Of a DNA stretch of 64,000 nucleotides, positions 33,277 through 42,103 are shown one piece after another (within the stretch, counting starts at the first letter, position 1; each line of letters begins with the position of its first letter). Position numbers and translations under genes: made by a program. Below the pieces are notes generated by a model, which made no database searches, was not told where the DNA came from, and saw nothing but the letters and a program-made list of their open reading frames with translations. The stretch is from Desulfosporosinus acidiphilus SJ4 (lineage in GTDB: Bacteria; Bacillota; Desulfitobacteriia; Desulfitobacteriales; Desulfitobacteriaceae), in NCBI RefSeq assembly GCF_000255115.2, contig NC_018068.1, forward strand, positions 372,001 through 436,000, written 5' to 3'.

Positions 33277-34272
33277 ATGACTTATTTAAAACAACCCTTA
33301 GAAAACACTAAACTGCCCTTGAAAAATAGATTGGTAATGCCGCCAATGGCTACTGCAAAATCCGAAGCAGACGGGAATATCAATCAGGGTATCTTGGACT
33401 ATTATGATGAAAAGACAAAGGGTGGTTATCTTTCTCTGGTAATCATTGAACATAGTTATGTTATGCGTGAAGGTAAGGCAAGTGAAAAACAAGTTTCTGT
33501 TGCCGAGGATTCCGTAGTGGACAGCCTGAAAAGGCTTTCTGACCTTATCCATAAAAATGGATGCAAAACCGTAATGCAAATAAACCATGCCGGAAGTGCT
33601 GCTGTTAAAGAAGTCACCGGTATGGACCCCGTTGGCCCTTCGGCGGTGAGTAATCCTTCCAAAGAAAATGCTGTGGTACCTGCATCTCTGGATGAAAACG
33701 GGATTAAGTCAATTGTAAGTGCTTTCAGGGACGCTGCTGTTCGGGTGAAGAAGGCAGGTTTTGACGGCGTGGAGATCCATTCTGCCCATGGCTATCTCCT
33801 CAATCAATTCCTTTCGCCGCTGACCAACAAAAGAACCGATGACTATGGCGGGGATATAACAGGCAGAATCAAAATCCACTTGGAAATCATTAGCGCAATC
33901 CGCGAAGCGGCAGGCGACTTTCCCATTCTTTTGCGCATGGGAGCTACGGATTACAGAGAAGGAGGACTGACTGTTGAAGACAGCCAAAAAGCTGCGGCTG
34001 CCTTTGAACAGGCCGGGGTAGATATGTTGGATATCTCGGGGGGGATGTGCAGATTTGCGCTTCCGGGGGTTCAAGAACCGGGATATTTTGCCCCTTATTC
34101 TGCTGCGGTCAAAGAAGCAGTATCCATTCCTGTTCTTGTTACTGGGGGAATTACAAAGGCGAGTGAAGCGGAAGCTGTCCTTAGGGACAAAAAGGCTGAT
34201 TTAATTGGGGTTGGCAGGGCCATCTACAAAGATTCTGCTTGGGCCAAAAACGCTATGGAAAGTCTTGAGTAA
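33277..34272 (+). CDS. Old yellow enzyme family NADH:flavin oxidoreductase
   Basis: A 331-residue single-domain FMN enzyme of the OYE family, without the iron-sulfur and NADH domains of 2,4-dienoyl-CoA reductase. Landmarks: LKNRLVMPPMAT, MQINHAG (about 101), the active-site and FMN-binding EIHSAHGYLLNQFLSPLTNKR (about 167-187; His-x2-His), and VTGGITK plus IGVGRAI near the end for phosphate binding. It reduces activated C=C bonds of enones or related compounds. AAGGAGG precedes the ATG. Monocistronic. Confidence 0.93.
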   Translation: MTYLKQPLENTKLPLKNRLVMPPMATAKSEADGNINQGILDYYDEKTKGGYLSLVIIEHSYVMREGKASEKQVSVAEDSVVDSLKRLSDLIHKNGCKTVMQINHAGSAAVKEVTGMDPVGPSAVSNPSKENAVVPASLDENGIKSIVSAFRDAAVRVKKAGFDGVEIHSAHGYLLNQFLSPLTNKRTDDYGGDITGRIKIHLEIISAIREAAGDFPILLRMGATDYREGGLTVEDSQKAAAAFEQAGVDMLDISGGMCRFALPGVQEPGYFAPYSAAVKEAVSIPVLVTGGITKASEAEAVLRDKKADLIGVGRAIYKDSAWAKNAMESLE

Positions 34273-34377
34273 AAAGATTGACATATGAAATTTGAGTTGT
34301 GTTCGAACTCGAACTCGTTTAATCAAGGGGTTGTGGAAAAACTTAACTCGGAAAACAAAAAATGGGGCAAAATAGCC

Positions 34378-34422
34378 AAAGGCGTTATCATTTCGCTACT
34401 ATAGTGGAGTGACAACGTCTTT
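34378..34422. repeat. Hairpin, family C copy 2
   Basis: AAAGGCGTTATCA...TGACAACGTCTTT with an inner CTACTATAGTGG core; it resembles the hairpin at 27671-27716 in both arms and core. It probably terminates the OYE gene. Confidence 0.55.
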
Positions 34423-34587
34423 CTTTAGTGATTAGGGAAGAAAAAGTGGGAATGACCTCTATGTCGTTGAGCGGTATCACTGATGAATAGAAAATTTACA
34501 TAACAGAGTGTATAGAAACTATAACCTCCGGTTGTATACGAGATGGGCTAATATGTGCTACGACAGTGTCTTCGTCCTCTAGAATAG

Positions 34588-34640
34588 TTGCAGAGCTTAG
34601 CTGCTTTAGGCTTAGCGCCTGCTAAGTCTTTTCTAGATAA
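34588..34640 (+). ncRNA. Possible leader hairpin region before the asr promoter
   Basis: TCTAGAA...TTCTAGA and CTTAGC...GCTAAG are nested inverted repeats around an inner AGGCTTAGCGCCT. They lie upstream of the proposed asr promoter, so they may be a terminator, an operator or part of a longer transcript. Confidence 0.35.
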
Positions 34641-34673
34641 CACTGCGATTTAAAATCAATTTTTATCTTTATT

Positions 34674-34716
34674 TGTGATAGGAGTCACACTCACAAAGGA
34701 CTTTTAGGATTATACT
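34674..34716 (+). promoter_or_regulatory. Crp/Fnr-type site and -10 box of asrABC
   Basis: TGTGA-TAGGAG-TCACA (34674-34689) matches the Crp/Fnr consensus TGTGA-N6-TCACA exactly. TATACT at 34711-34716 is a good -10, putting the start near 34723 and the site centre at about -41.5, the class II activator position. Confidence 0.7.
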
Positions 34717-34756
34717 TAACCATAGTACGTAAAAGAAACCAAAGGAAGTGTTGAAT

Positions 34757-35767
34757 TTGGGCTTTAGGTATACTGCCGCGGCGTTTAATCAACTTCTCGA
34801 GAGTCTTAGGAAAAACCACCGAGTATATGCCCCGACTTTGTTAAAGGGCAAAGGGAAGTTTTCCGATACTGATTTGGTTGGGTATGCTGAAGTTTCAAAC
34901 ATTGAAGATGTTGTATTTAACCAAAAATCCTATTATTCCCCTAAGGAAACCTTCTATCCGATGACTCAGAGACTCTTCTATTTTAATGAAAACGAGTTTA
35001 CGGAATCTGTGGTTGATGAAAAAGGTATTATTGTTCTCCTGCGTGCTTGTGATATCCAGGCGGTAGAGCGTTTGGACAAAATTATGTTAGAAAACGGCCC
35101 GTCTCCGGATTATTATTACGAGAGGCTGAGGAATAAACTTAAGCTGATTGTCATGGACTGTCAGGAAGGCTTTGACAGTTGTTTTTGTGTCAGTATGGGG
35201 GCGAATAAGACTGAGAATTATAACGCCTCCCTGCGGCTGGAAAACGGCTTTTATCTAAGTGATGTCAAGGAGGACATTGAGGGACTGTTCGCCTCCCACG
35301 GCGAGAACGTTGAGGTATCTCCCCAGTTTGTTGAACGTAATAAGCTGGTGATTCAGGTCCCGGAAAATTTAGACCTGGAAAAGACAGCAGCAAATCCTAT
35401 CTGGGAAGAATATGGTTCACGCTGTATTGCCTGCGGACGATGTACGGTGGTTTGCCCGAGCTGCAGCTGTTATACAATGCAGGACATTTTCTATGAAGAT
35501 AATCCAAAATGTGGAGAGCGGCGCCGGGTTTGGGCCAGCTGCCATATTGACGGCTTCACAGATATGGCGGGGGGGCACAGTTTTCGCCGTAATAACGGAG
35601 AACGGATGCGCTTTAAGGTTATGCACAAAATAAAAGATTTCAAACAGAGATTTGGAGTTCCTATGTGTGTCGGCTGCGGTCGTTGTGACAATGCTTGTCC
35701 GGAATATATCTCCTTAGCTAACTGCATCCACCGCTTGGGCAAAGAGGAGGCAGAAAGCCGTGGTTAA
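34757..35767 (+). CDS. asrA: Anaerobic sulfite reductase subunit A
   Basis: A 336-residue iron-sulfur electron-transfer subunit. The C-terminal part has two [4Fe-4S] ferredoxin motifs: CIACGRCTVVCPSCSC (about 220) and CVGCGRCDNACPEY (about 303). The N-terminal region (FSDTDLVGYAEV, LRACDIQAVERLD) is typical AsrA. AsrA passes electrons from AsrB to the siroheme subunit AsrC, reducing sulfite to sulfide in the cytoplasm. TTG 34757 is preferred: it gives MGFRYTAAAFNQ, like known AsrA starts, 9 bp behind AAAGGAA; GTG at 34748 is too close to that site. Confidence 0.93.
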   Translation: MGFRYTAAAFNQLLESLRKNHRVYAPTLLKGKGKFSDTDLVGYAEVSNIEDVVFNQKSYYSPKETFYPMTQRLFYFNENEFTESVVDEKGIIVLLRACDIQAVERLDKIMLENGPSPDYYYERLRNKLKLIVMDCQEGFDSCFCVSMGANKTENYNASLRLENGFYLSDVKEDIEGLFASHGENVEVSPQFVERNKLVIQVPENLDLEKTAANPIWEEYGSRCIACGRCTVVCPSCSCYTMQDIFYEDNPKCGERRRVWASCHIDGFTDMAGGHSFRRNNGERMRFKVMHKIKDFKQRFGVPMCVGCGRCDNACPEYISLANCIHRLGKEEAESRG

Positions 35768-36581
35768 AAACAACTATTTACCTTTTAAAGCCAGGATTCT
35801 CGCTAAATATCAACAGACGGAACTGGATTGGACATACCGTTTGGAGTGTCAAGCAGAGCCTGTCTCGGGTCAATTCATGGAAGTCTCTCTTCCCGGTGTG
35901 GGAGAATGCCCGATTTCCATCAGTGACTTTGGGGAAGGTTATATCGAAATGACCATCCGCAGGGTGGGCAAAGTAACTGAGGGGATTGATAAATTAGCTC
36001 CCGGAGATTATCTTTTCCTGCGAGGTCCCTATGGAAATGGCTTTCCTCTTGAGTCCTTTTACGATAAACATTTGATTATTGCTGCCGGGGGAACTGGACT
36101 TGCTCCGGTCAAAAGTGTCATTAACCACTTTTACGCTCAGCCGGAGCTTTTAAAACGATGCGAGATTTTGACCGGTTTTAAAACTCCCACAGATGTCTTG
36201 TTCAAAAGCGATTTGGAAAAATGGTCTCAAACTTTTAGAGTCGAGGTCACCGTGGACAAACTAGATGAGTTCGGAAACCTTGAAGTAATTGCTGATTCTT
36301 GTACCCGCAGAACAGGCCTTATTACCAGCCTGATTCCGGATGTTCAGATTCCCTCACTTGAGGATGTGCGGGTTATCATCGTCGGGCCTCCGGTGATGAT
36401 GAAATTCACCGCTCAAGAATTTCTGTGCAGAGGTTTGGCTAAAGAAAATATCTGGGTTTCCTTTGAACGCAAGATGTCTTGCGGCCTTGGCAAATGCGGG
36501 CACTGCAAGATTGATGAAACTTATGTCTGTTTGGAAGGGCCGGTTTTTAATTTTACCAAAGCTCAAACTCTCTTGGATTAA
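35760..36581 (+). CDS. asrB: Anaerobic sulfite reductase subunit B
   Basis: A 273-residue ferredoxin-NADP reductase-like subunit with FAD domain (ISISDFGEGYIEMTIRRVGKVT), NAD-binding domain (LIIAAGGTGLAPVKSVINHF) and a C-terminal [2Fe-2S] motif C-x4-C-x2-C-x8-C in MSCGLGKCGHCKIDETYVC. It oxidises NADH and feeds AsrA. GTG 35760 overlaps asrA by 8 bp behind GAGGAGG, so translation is coupled. Confidence 0.94.
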   Translation: MVKNNYLPFKARILAKYQQTELDWTYRLECQAEPVSGQFMEVSLPGVGECPISISDFGEGYIEMTIRRVGKVTEGIDKLAPGDYLFLRGPYGNGFPLESFYDKHLIIAAGGTGLAPVKSVINHFYAQPELLKRCEILTGFKTPTDVLFKSDLEKWSQTFRVEVTVDKLDEFGNLEVIADSCTRRTGLITSLIPDVQIPSLEDVRVIIVGPPVMMKFTAQEFLCRGLAKENIWVSFERKMSCGLGKCGHCKIDETYVCLEGPVFNFTKAQTLLD

Positions 36582-36596
36582 TAGGGGGGATCAAAG

Positions 36597-37583
36597 ATGA
36601 CCATCAATACAAAAAAAGTTATGAAAAATGCTTGGCGGATCACGAAAGACAGGGATTTAACCTGCCTGCGCCTTAGAGTACCCGGAGGGCATCTGCCGGT
36701 AAAGCTGCTTCCTTTAATCCAAGAGATAGCGGAACAGTTTGGGACTGGGGCAGTGCATCTCACCACGAGACAAGGCTTTGAAATTCCCGGTATTCCCTTT
36801 GAGAATATGACAGAAATTAATGCCCTGCTGGCTCCATACCTTGAGGAATTGGAAATTAATATTGGTGTAAGTCTTGATCAGCCTGCTCAAGGGTATCCTG
36901 CGGCAGGGACTCGTAATGTAGTAGCCTGTATAGGCAACCAGGTCTGCACCAACGGTGTCTTTGATACGACTGCTTTAGCTAAAGACATCGAGAAAATTAT
37001 TTACCCCAATAATCCTCACGTCAAAATCGCAGTCACCGGCTGCCCGAATGATTGCGTAAAGGTCCATATGCATGATATCGGTATTATAGGGCAGGTCGAA
37101 CCTTTATATGATGCCCAACGCTGCATCGGCTGCCAAGCCTGCGTTAAAAATTGTGCCAAGGTTTCTACCGGAGCTCTTTCCATGGTCAATTATAAAGTTA
37201 AACGGGATGCTTCCCGCTGCATTGGCTGCGGCGAATGCGTTTTGAAATGTCCGACAAGTGCCTGGACTCGGGGCGGGCAATATTATCGGATCGTCGTTAT
37301 GGGCAGAACAGGGAAAAAGAATCCCCGTTTAGCCGCTCCCTTCCTGGAATGGGCGGAACGGGAAACGGTCTTGAAGCTTTGCGCCAACCTTTATGACTAT
37401 ATTGATAAGTATATTGACCGTTCTCTTCCTAAAGAGCACGTAGGCTATATCTTGGATCGCACAGGCTATCCTATTTTTAAAGAGGAGATGCTCAAGGGAG
37501 TCGATCTGGGTCCGAAAACAAAAACAGCCAATCATTTAGATTTTGCGGGATACGTTTACGATAAAAAATGTGTTTTTGATTAA
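36597..37583 (+). CDS. asrC: Anaerobic sulfite reductase subunit C (siroheme)
   Basis: The 328-residue catalytic subunit. Siroheme-[4Fe-4S] ligands are C-x5-C in ACIGNQVCTNG (about 103) and C-x3-C in TGCPNDCVKVHMHD (about 143); a ferredoxin-like insert follows with CIGCQACVKNCAK and CIGCGECVLKCPTS (about 175-225). The N-terminal HLTTRQGFEIPGI segment is the nitrite/sulfite reductase half-domain. It reduces sulfite to sulfide by six electrons. Last gene of asrABC, 15 bp after asrB, with GGGGGG RBS. Confidence 0.96.
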   Translation: MTINTKKVMKNAWRITKDRDLTCLRLRVPGGHLPVKLLPLIQEIAEQFGTGAVHLTTRQGFEIPGIPFENMTEINALLAPYLEELEINIGVSLDQPAQGYPAAGTRNVVACIGNQVCTNGVFDTTALAKDIEKIIYPNNPHVKIAVTGCPNDCVKVHMHDIGIIGQVEPLYDAQRCIGCQACVKNCAKVSTGALSMVNYKVKRDASRCIGCGECVLKCPTSAWTRGGQYYRIVVMGRTGKKNPRLAAPFLEWAERETVLKLCANLYDYIDKYIDRSLPKEHVGYILDRTGYPIFKEEMLKGVDLGPKTKTANHLDFAGYVYDKKCVFD

Positions 37584-37775
37584 TAAGGGTCCTCTTTTTA
37601 GACAACGGGTTCTTTTTTGAGGTACAAACTAAGATTTCGCAAGAATTAGCACTTAAATTAGTCCTGATTTAGAAGCAAAATTAGCACAATATTTTCGTCT
37701 ATTTATTGTCCTTGCTTTCTTAAACAGCAGGAATATAATGATCATATGGAAATCAGACCTAAGGGGGAAATATCT

Positions 37776-38303
37776 ATGAACCAGACCATTGAAACTATTA
37801 TGAAAAGGAAAGGCTCGATGAGCTATACTGCTGAGCAAATTAAGGAAAGCGATATGACAGCCATTATTTCTTCTGGCATAGCCGGCCCAACGGGTAGAAA
37901 TTTTCAAAACAGACATTTCACCGTTGTGCAAAATGCAGAATTACTCCGTCAAATAAATGACGGTATTCGTACATTAATGTCTGCGCCGGTTGAATATAAC
38001 CCATTATATGGTGCTCCGACACTCATCATTACCTCAGCTCCAATCGATTCACCATTTGCTGAACAAGACTGTGCTGCAGCTGTAGAAAATATGGCCTTAG
38101 CTGCTACAGCTTTAGGACTTGGCTCGCGCTATCTCCTCTCTCCGACAAGATTTATTGAGAGTGAAGCAGGGAAAACCGTAAAGCAAGCGTTGGCTATTCC
38201 GGAAGGATACCGCAGCGTCGCTTGCCTTATCGCAGGGTACGATGCCGATCCTTCTCAGGCTCCAGTTACGAGGAACATGGATGTCGTTAACTATGTAAAG
38301 TAG
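37776..38303 (+). CDS. Nitroreductase family protein
   Basis: A 175-residue FMN-dependent nitroreductase-like flavoprotein. The N-terminal METIMKRKGSMSYTAEQI-type start (here TIETIMKRKGS), IAGPTGRNFQNRHF and the ENMALAATALGLGSRYL helix are characteristic, and the GYRSVACLIAGYDA end segment fits. Electron acceptor unknown. AAGGGGG lies 8 bp before ATG 37776; an earlier in-frame ATG (37746) lies before that site. Confidence 0.9.
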   Translation: MNQTIETIMKRKGSMSYTAEQIKESDMTAIISSGIAGPTGRNFQNRHFTVVQNAELLRQINDGIRTLMSAPVEYNPLYGAPTLIITSAPIDSPFAEQDCAAAVENMALAATALGLGSRYLLSPTRFIESEAGKTVKQALAIPEGYRSVACLIAGYDADPSQAPVTRNMDVVNYVK

Positions 38304-38324
38304 CTAATATGCAAAATAAGTTAG

Positions 38325-38374
38325 TGGGGAGTTGTTTGCGAACTTCAATAGTTTGCAGAACAACTCCCCATTTT
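38325..38374. terminator. Terminator hairpin
   Basis: TGGGGAGTTGTT pairs with AACAACTCCCCA around an inner AACT/AGTT stem, then TTTTCT. It lies between convergent nitroreductase and GNAT genes. Confidence 0.85.
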
Positions 38375-38407
38375 CTAGTTCAACTGGCATAGATGATCAG
38401 AAATCCT

Positions 38408-38812
38408 TTAGGTAGTAAGATAAGTAATGAACATTGGCGTTGAGGCTTCGCCAATATCAAACCCACATTTCTTATAAAACCCTATTTCTGTATCATAGGC
38501 AATTAAAACCTTACGTGCGTATTTCTCATAGGACTTAAGCATTGAATTAACCAATTCTTTACCAATGCCTTGATTTTGGTGTTCTGGTCTAACTAACAAA
38601 TAATGAAAGTAAGCAGTCATCGCACCATCAGAGAGACAATTGATTAGTCCAACTAATTTTTCTCCATACCATGCCGAAACTACTGAATGTGAATTTTTCA
38701 TCGCTACTTGGAGCTTATCAGGATAATTTCCCGAACTCCATTTAACTGAAAGAAACAAGTCTTGTAATTGTTCAACAGTAAAATCTTTCGTAGTTTTATA
38801 TGTAATCTCCAT
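38408..38812 (-). CDS. GNAT family N-acetyltransferase
   Basis: A 134-residue GNAT acetyltransferase. The acetyl-CoA loop is RPEHQNQGIGKELVNSML (Q/R-x2-G-x-G/A, about residues 75-92), followed by VLIAYDTEIGFYKKCGFDIG. The acceptor substrate cannot be inferred. It is the only gene of its transcript, converging on the nitroreductase gene. Confidence 0.9.
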   Translation of the reverse strand: MEITYKTTKDFTVEQLQDLFLSVKWSSGNYPDKLQVAMKNSHSVVSAWYGEKLVGLINCLSDGAMTAYFHYLLVRPEHQNQGIGKELVNSMLKSYEKYARKVLIAYDTEIGFYKKCGFDIGEASTPMFITYLTT

Positions 38813-38904
38813 ATCAACCCTCCAATCAAATTCAGATTGAATTCGGCGATATTGGATAATTTACCTTCTTTTATCAAAGATTATCATACTTAGGCAAACA
38901 ATAG

Positions 38905-38966
38905 GGGATGCCATGCCGGTACAGAAAAGGCGAAAATCTAAGCCTTTGCACTGGATGACATCCCCG
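38905..38966 (-). terminator. Inverted repeat downstream of the FAD oxidase gene
   Basis: GGGGATGCCAT (38907 region) and ATGACATCCCC (38957 region) are inverted copies with one mismatch and an inner GGC/GCC pairing, just after the minus-strand oxidase stop codon. Probably its terminator. Confidence 0.55.
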
Positions 38967-38974
38967 CTTTAACT

Positions 38975-40099
38975 TTAATAGATCATATTCTTTACCATTT
39001 CAGCCAAAGTCAGTGAGGAGGTTAAACCGGGCGATTCTATGCCGATTAGATTTATGACTCCTTCCAGGCCGCGTTCGGCTTCATGACAGACAATGAAATC
39101 TCGGAAGGGATCACCCGGGGCTTGAATTTTCGGCCGAATACCTGCCATATCAGGGAGGAAATCCTCAGAGTCTAAAAATGACATGTAAGTTGTTACAGCG
39201 TCATAAAATTCCTGGCCATGTGTCTCATCAACATCATAGTTTAACGTCTCGGTATAGATGGCATTGGGGCCGAATCTCAGCCGTCCATCCAAGGATTTGG
39301 TGGCATGGATGCCCAAGCCCTTCAGTTCTTTCAAGGGAGGCGGATAGATCAGGTGTGATACCAGTCCAGCCTTGGAATTGGAAACACTAAAATATTCTCC
39401 TTTACAGGGGTAGAGACGATAACCGCTCTTGTCAATGTCAATTCCTAAATAGGAAGCAATAAGATCGGAATGTAAGCCGGCGCAGTTGATAAGCCACTGA
39501 CAGCGAATGGCTTCAAGCCGGCCTGCCGGGTTGCGGTAAGTTACCTCGTAGCTATTGCCCTTGGGATCAATCCCCAGGACGTCATGCTGATAGGCTATCA
39601 TAGCTCCTTGCTCAAGAGCTAACCATTCAAGTCTCAACATTAGCTGGTGAGAATCAATAATTCCGGTGGATGGAGACAAAACGGCGGCAACTGCCTGAAT
39701 ATGGGGTTCTAATTTAGAAATCTCATCTTTTGTCAGGAGTTCCAGATCATTAACCCCGTTTTTTTGCCCTTGCTTCAGAAGGGAGGCTAACACCGGGATT
39801 TCCTGTCCGTTGCGGGCGATAATCAACTTTCCGATACGCTGATGGGGGATGTTCCATTCCTGACAAAAGCGATAAAGGCGTTGATTCCCTGCAACACATA
39901 AATTTGCCTTAAGACTTCCGGTTGGATAATAAATTCCTGCATGGATGACCTCGCTGTTGCGGCTGGAAGTTTCTTGTCCGAATTTATTATGCCTCTCAAG
40001 CAAGACAAAAGAACGGTCAACGAATTGTTTTGACAGTTCCGCAGCAATGGCTAAGCCGACGACTCCGGCTCCGATAACGACAATATCTACTTGTTCCAT
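38975..40099 (-). CDS. L-2-hydroxyglutarate oxidase-like FAD enzyme
   Basis: A 374-residue DAO-fold flavoprotein. The FAD dinucleotide motif is VVIGAGVVGLAIAAEL (about residue 6), then HNKFGQETSSRNSEVIHAGIYYP, which is very characteristic of LhgO, and LINCAGLHSDLIA and CKGEYFSV. LhgO-type enzymes oxidise L-2-hydroxyglutarate to 2-oxoglutarate, usually as metabolite repair. ATG 40099 follows AAGGGAA; the frame stays open to 40198 without RBS. Substrate assignment is by family only. Confidence 0.88.
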   Translation of the reverse strand: MEQVDIVVIGAGVVGLAIAAELSKQFVDRSFVLLERHNKFGQETSSRNSEVIHAGIYYPTGSLKANLCVAGNQRLYRFCQEWNIPHQRIGKLIIARNGQEIPVLASLLKQGQKNGVNDLELLTKDEISKLEPHIQAVAAVLSPSTGIIDSHQLMLRLEWLALEQGAMIAYQHDVLGIDPKGNSYEVTYRNPAGRLEAIRCQWLINCAGLHSDLIASYLGIDIDKSGYRLYPCKGEYFSVSNSKAGLVSHLIYPPPLKELKGLGIHATKSLDGRLRFGPNAIYTETLNYDVDETHGQEFYDAVTTYMSFLDSEDFLPDMAGIRPKIQAPGDPFRDFIVCHEAERGLEGVINLIGIESPGLTSSLTLAEMVKNMIY

Positions 40100-40196
40100 A
40101 GTAATCGTTCCCTTTTCATAATTGATTCCGCCTTGTTGTGTGAAGGTTTGGATGTTAGTCAAGGTATTGTTAAAAAGCCGAAAGAAGCAATAACAC

Positions 40197-40231
40197 AATG
40201 GCCTACCGATAATTAATGCCGGTAGGCCATT
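40197..40231. terminator. Hairpin between paaK and the FAD oxidase gene
   Basis: AATGGCCTACCG...CGGTAGGCCATT, a perfect 12-bp stem. It lies after the minus-strand paaK stop; the T-run is weak in that direction, so termination is likely but not certain. Confidence 0.6.
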
Positions 40232-40280
40232 ATCATTTTTAAATCAGAAAGCGTAATATTTTCGTAGGTCATAAATCGAA

Positions 40281-41513
40281 TTAATACCTATTATCGAAAA
40301 TACGAGTGGACTTCTTTTCGCTTCTGGGAAGTTCTCCAATGGAAACAGCCTTTGGCACAATGGTTATGCCGATTTTTGCTTTACAGTGATGCTTGACATT
40401 CTGTTCAATGACACGTTTGTCGGCGGCTTGTTCAATTTCAAAGAACACGGTCATAATATCTTTGCCATTTAAATGATCGATAATTACCTGATATTCGCTG
40501 CTTGCTCCTTCAACTTCCCGCAGCATTTCATCAATTTGGGCCGGAAAAATATTCGTGCCCTTCACTTTTATCATGTCGTCAGTGCGTCCGATCAGGGTGT
40601 CAATCCTTGGGTATTTCAAGCCGCAGGCACAGTCCCCCGCTATAAACCGGGTCAAATCGTGAGTGCGGTAGCGTATAAGCGGAGCGCCCTCTTTGCTGAG
40701 AGTAGTAATGACTAACTCACCGATTTCTCCAAAGGGAACCGGCTCTCCGGTGGTTGGATTAATAATCTCGAAATAGAAATAATCATCCCAGTAATGCATC
40801 CCGCATTCATGGTCACAGCTCATAGCGATGCCAGGCCCATAGATTTCGGTTAAACCATAGATATCATAGAGTTGGACTCCCAGCTCGTTAGCTATACGGC
40901 GGCGCATTTTTTCTCCCCAGCGCTCTGAACCGATGATTCCCTTTCTAAGGTAAATTTTATCTTTGACTTTGCGTTTCGTAATTTCCTCCGCTAAAAGCAA
41001 AGCATAGGATGACGTGGCACATAAAACGGTACTTTTTAAATCTTTCATCATTTGAATTTGTTTATCCGTATTCCCTGGTCCCATGGGAATAACCATGGCC
41101 CCCAACAACTCGGCACCGGTTTGAAAGCCAATCCCGGCAGTCCACAAACCATACCCTGGGGTAATATGGACACGGTCTAAATTGGTTAGTCCGGCAGTTT
41201 CATAGCAGCGTTTGAACATTTCAGCCCAATCTGCAACATCCTTTTTTGTATAAGGAATGATAACCGGCGTGCCTGTTGTACCGGAAGAGGAGTGAATGCG
41301 CACGATTTCACTGTCGGGAACTGCCTGAAGTCCCAAAGGGTAGGCCTCTCTTAAATCACCTTTATCTGTAAAAGGAAGCTTTTCAAAATCCTCTTGACTC
41401 TGGATAGCCGCAAGGTCAATACCCTTAAATTTTTTCTTATAAAACCCATCGACTTGGGAAAGCTTAGCAAGCATTTTTTTAATGGCTTCGAACTGGGTTT
41501 CACTCATCATCAT
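40281..41513 (-). CDS. Phenylacetate-CoA ligase family enzyme
   Basis: A 410-residue AMP-forming acyl-CoA ligase of the PaaK type, slightly shorter than the usual ~430. The ATP/AMP motif is HSSSGTTGTPVIIPYTKKD (about residue 72), then YGLTEIYGPGIA, LIRYRTHDLTRF and GRTDDMIKVKGTNIFPAQID. It follows iorB by 2 bp; AAAGGAGT overlaps the iorB stop, and three ATG codons in a row leave a start ambiguity of two residues. With IorAB it suggests interconversion of aryl-pyruvate, aryl-acetyl-CoA and aryl acetate with ATP gain. Confidence 0.9.
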   Translation of the reverse strand: MMMSETQFEAIKKMLAKLSQVDGFYKKKFKGIDLAAIQSQEDFEKLPFTDKGDLREAYPLGLQAVPDSEIVRIHSSSGTTGTPVIIPYTKKDVADWAEMFKRCYETAGLTNLDRVHITPGYGLWTAGIGFQTGAELLGAMVIPMGPGNTDKQIQMMKDLKSTVLCATSSYALLLAEEITKRKVKDKIYLRKGIIGSERWGEKMRRRIANELGVQLYDIYGLTEIYGPGIAMSCDHECGMHYWDDYFYFEIINPTTGEPVPFGEIGELVITTLSKEGAPLIRYRTHDLTRFIAGDCACGLKYPRIDTLIGRTDDMIKVKGTNIFPAQIDEMLREVEGASSEYQVIIDHLNGKDIMTVFFEIEQAADKRVIEQNVKHHCKAKIGITIVPKAVSIGELPRSEKKSTRIFDNRY

Positions 41514-41515
41514 AA

Positions 41516-42103
41516 TTACTCCTTTAAGGCAGTTATAGCTCCTGCCCGTAATGCTTTTAGATTCATTTCCCTAAATCTTTGGGGAACTTTCTCCTCGATC
41601 GTCTTTTCCATTTCTTCCGCAGAAATATCAAGGATACCGGCAGCTAGAGCAGCCCCCAAAAGGGCAATATTTAGAACTTTAGTGCTGCCGCAGGCAGTGA
41701 AAATCGGCTCGACATCGATGCTAATCAGATGTTCAACGTGACGTTCCAGATAGTCAAGCATTTCCTTTCCATCATAATTTGTTTTGGCGAGGGAGTCTGT
41801 GACCGGTTTGATTGCTTTTTGACTGACAATGACTGTTCCCTTTGCCTTTAAATAAGGTAAACTTCTTACCGCCTCCGCAGGTTCAAAGCCGATAATAATG
41901 TCGGCGGACTTGAGCGGAATCAAAGGAGAATGAATTTCTTCGCCAATGCGAACATGACTTACAACACAACCTCCACGCTGGGCCATGCCGATGGTTTCTG
42001 CCGTACGCACGTTTTTGCCCTTATTCATGGCCGCTTGGGCAATGAGTTTCGATGCCAGTACCGTACCTTGACCGCCGACACCGGCTAAAATACAATTAAT
42101 CAT
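41516..42103 (-). CDS. iorB: Indolepyruvate:ferredoxin oxidoreductase subunit beta
   Basis: A 195-residue gamma-type domain of 2-oxoacid:ferredoxin oxidoreductases: GVGGQGTVLASKLIAQAAM at the N-terminus, GMAQRGGCVVSHVRIG about residue 40, and GFEPAEAVR. IorB pairs with the thiamine-diphosphate subunit IorA to turn aryl-pyruvates into aryl-acetyl-CoA plus reduced ferredoxin. It overlaps iorA by 4 bp (translational coupling) and lies in the T-box operon iorA-iorB-paaK. Confidence 0.94.
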   Translation of the reverse strand: MINCILAGVGGQGTVLASKLIAQAAMNKGKNVRTAETIGMAQRGGCVVSHVRIGEEIHSPLIPLKSADIIIGFEPAEAVRSLPYLKAKGTVIVSQKAIKPVTDSLAKTNYDGKEMLDYLERHVEHLISIDVEPIFTACGSTKVLNIALLGAALAAGILDISAEEMEKTIEEKVPQRFREMNLKALRAGAITALKE

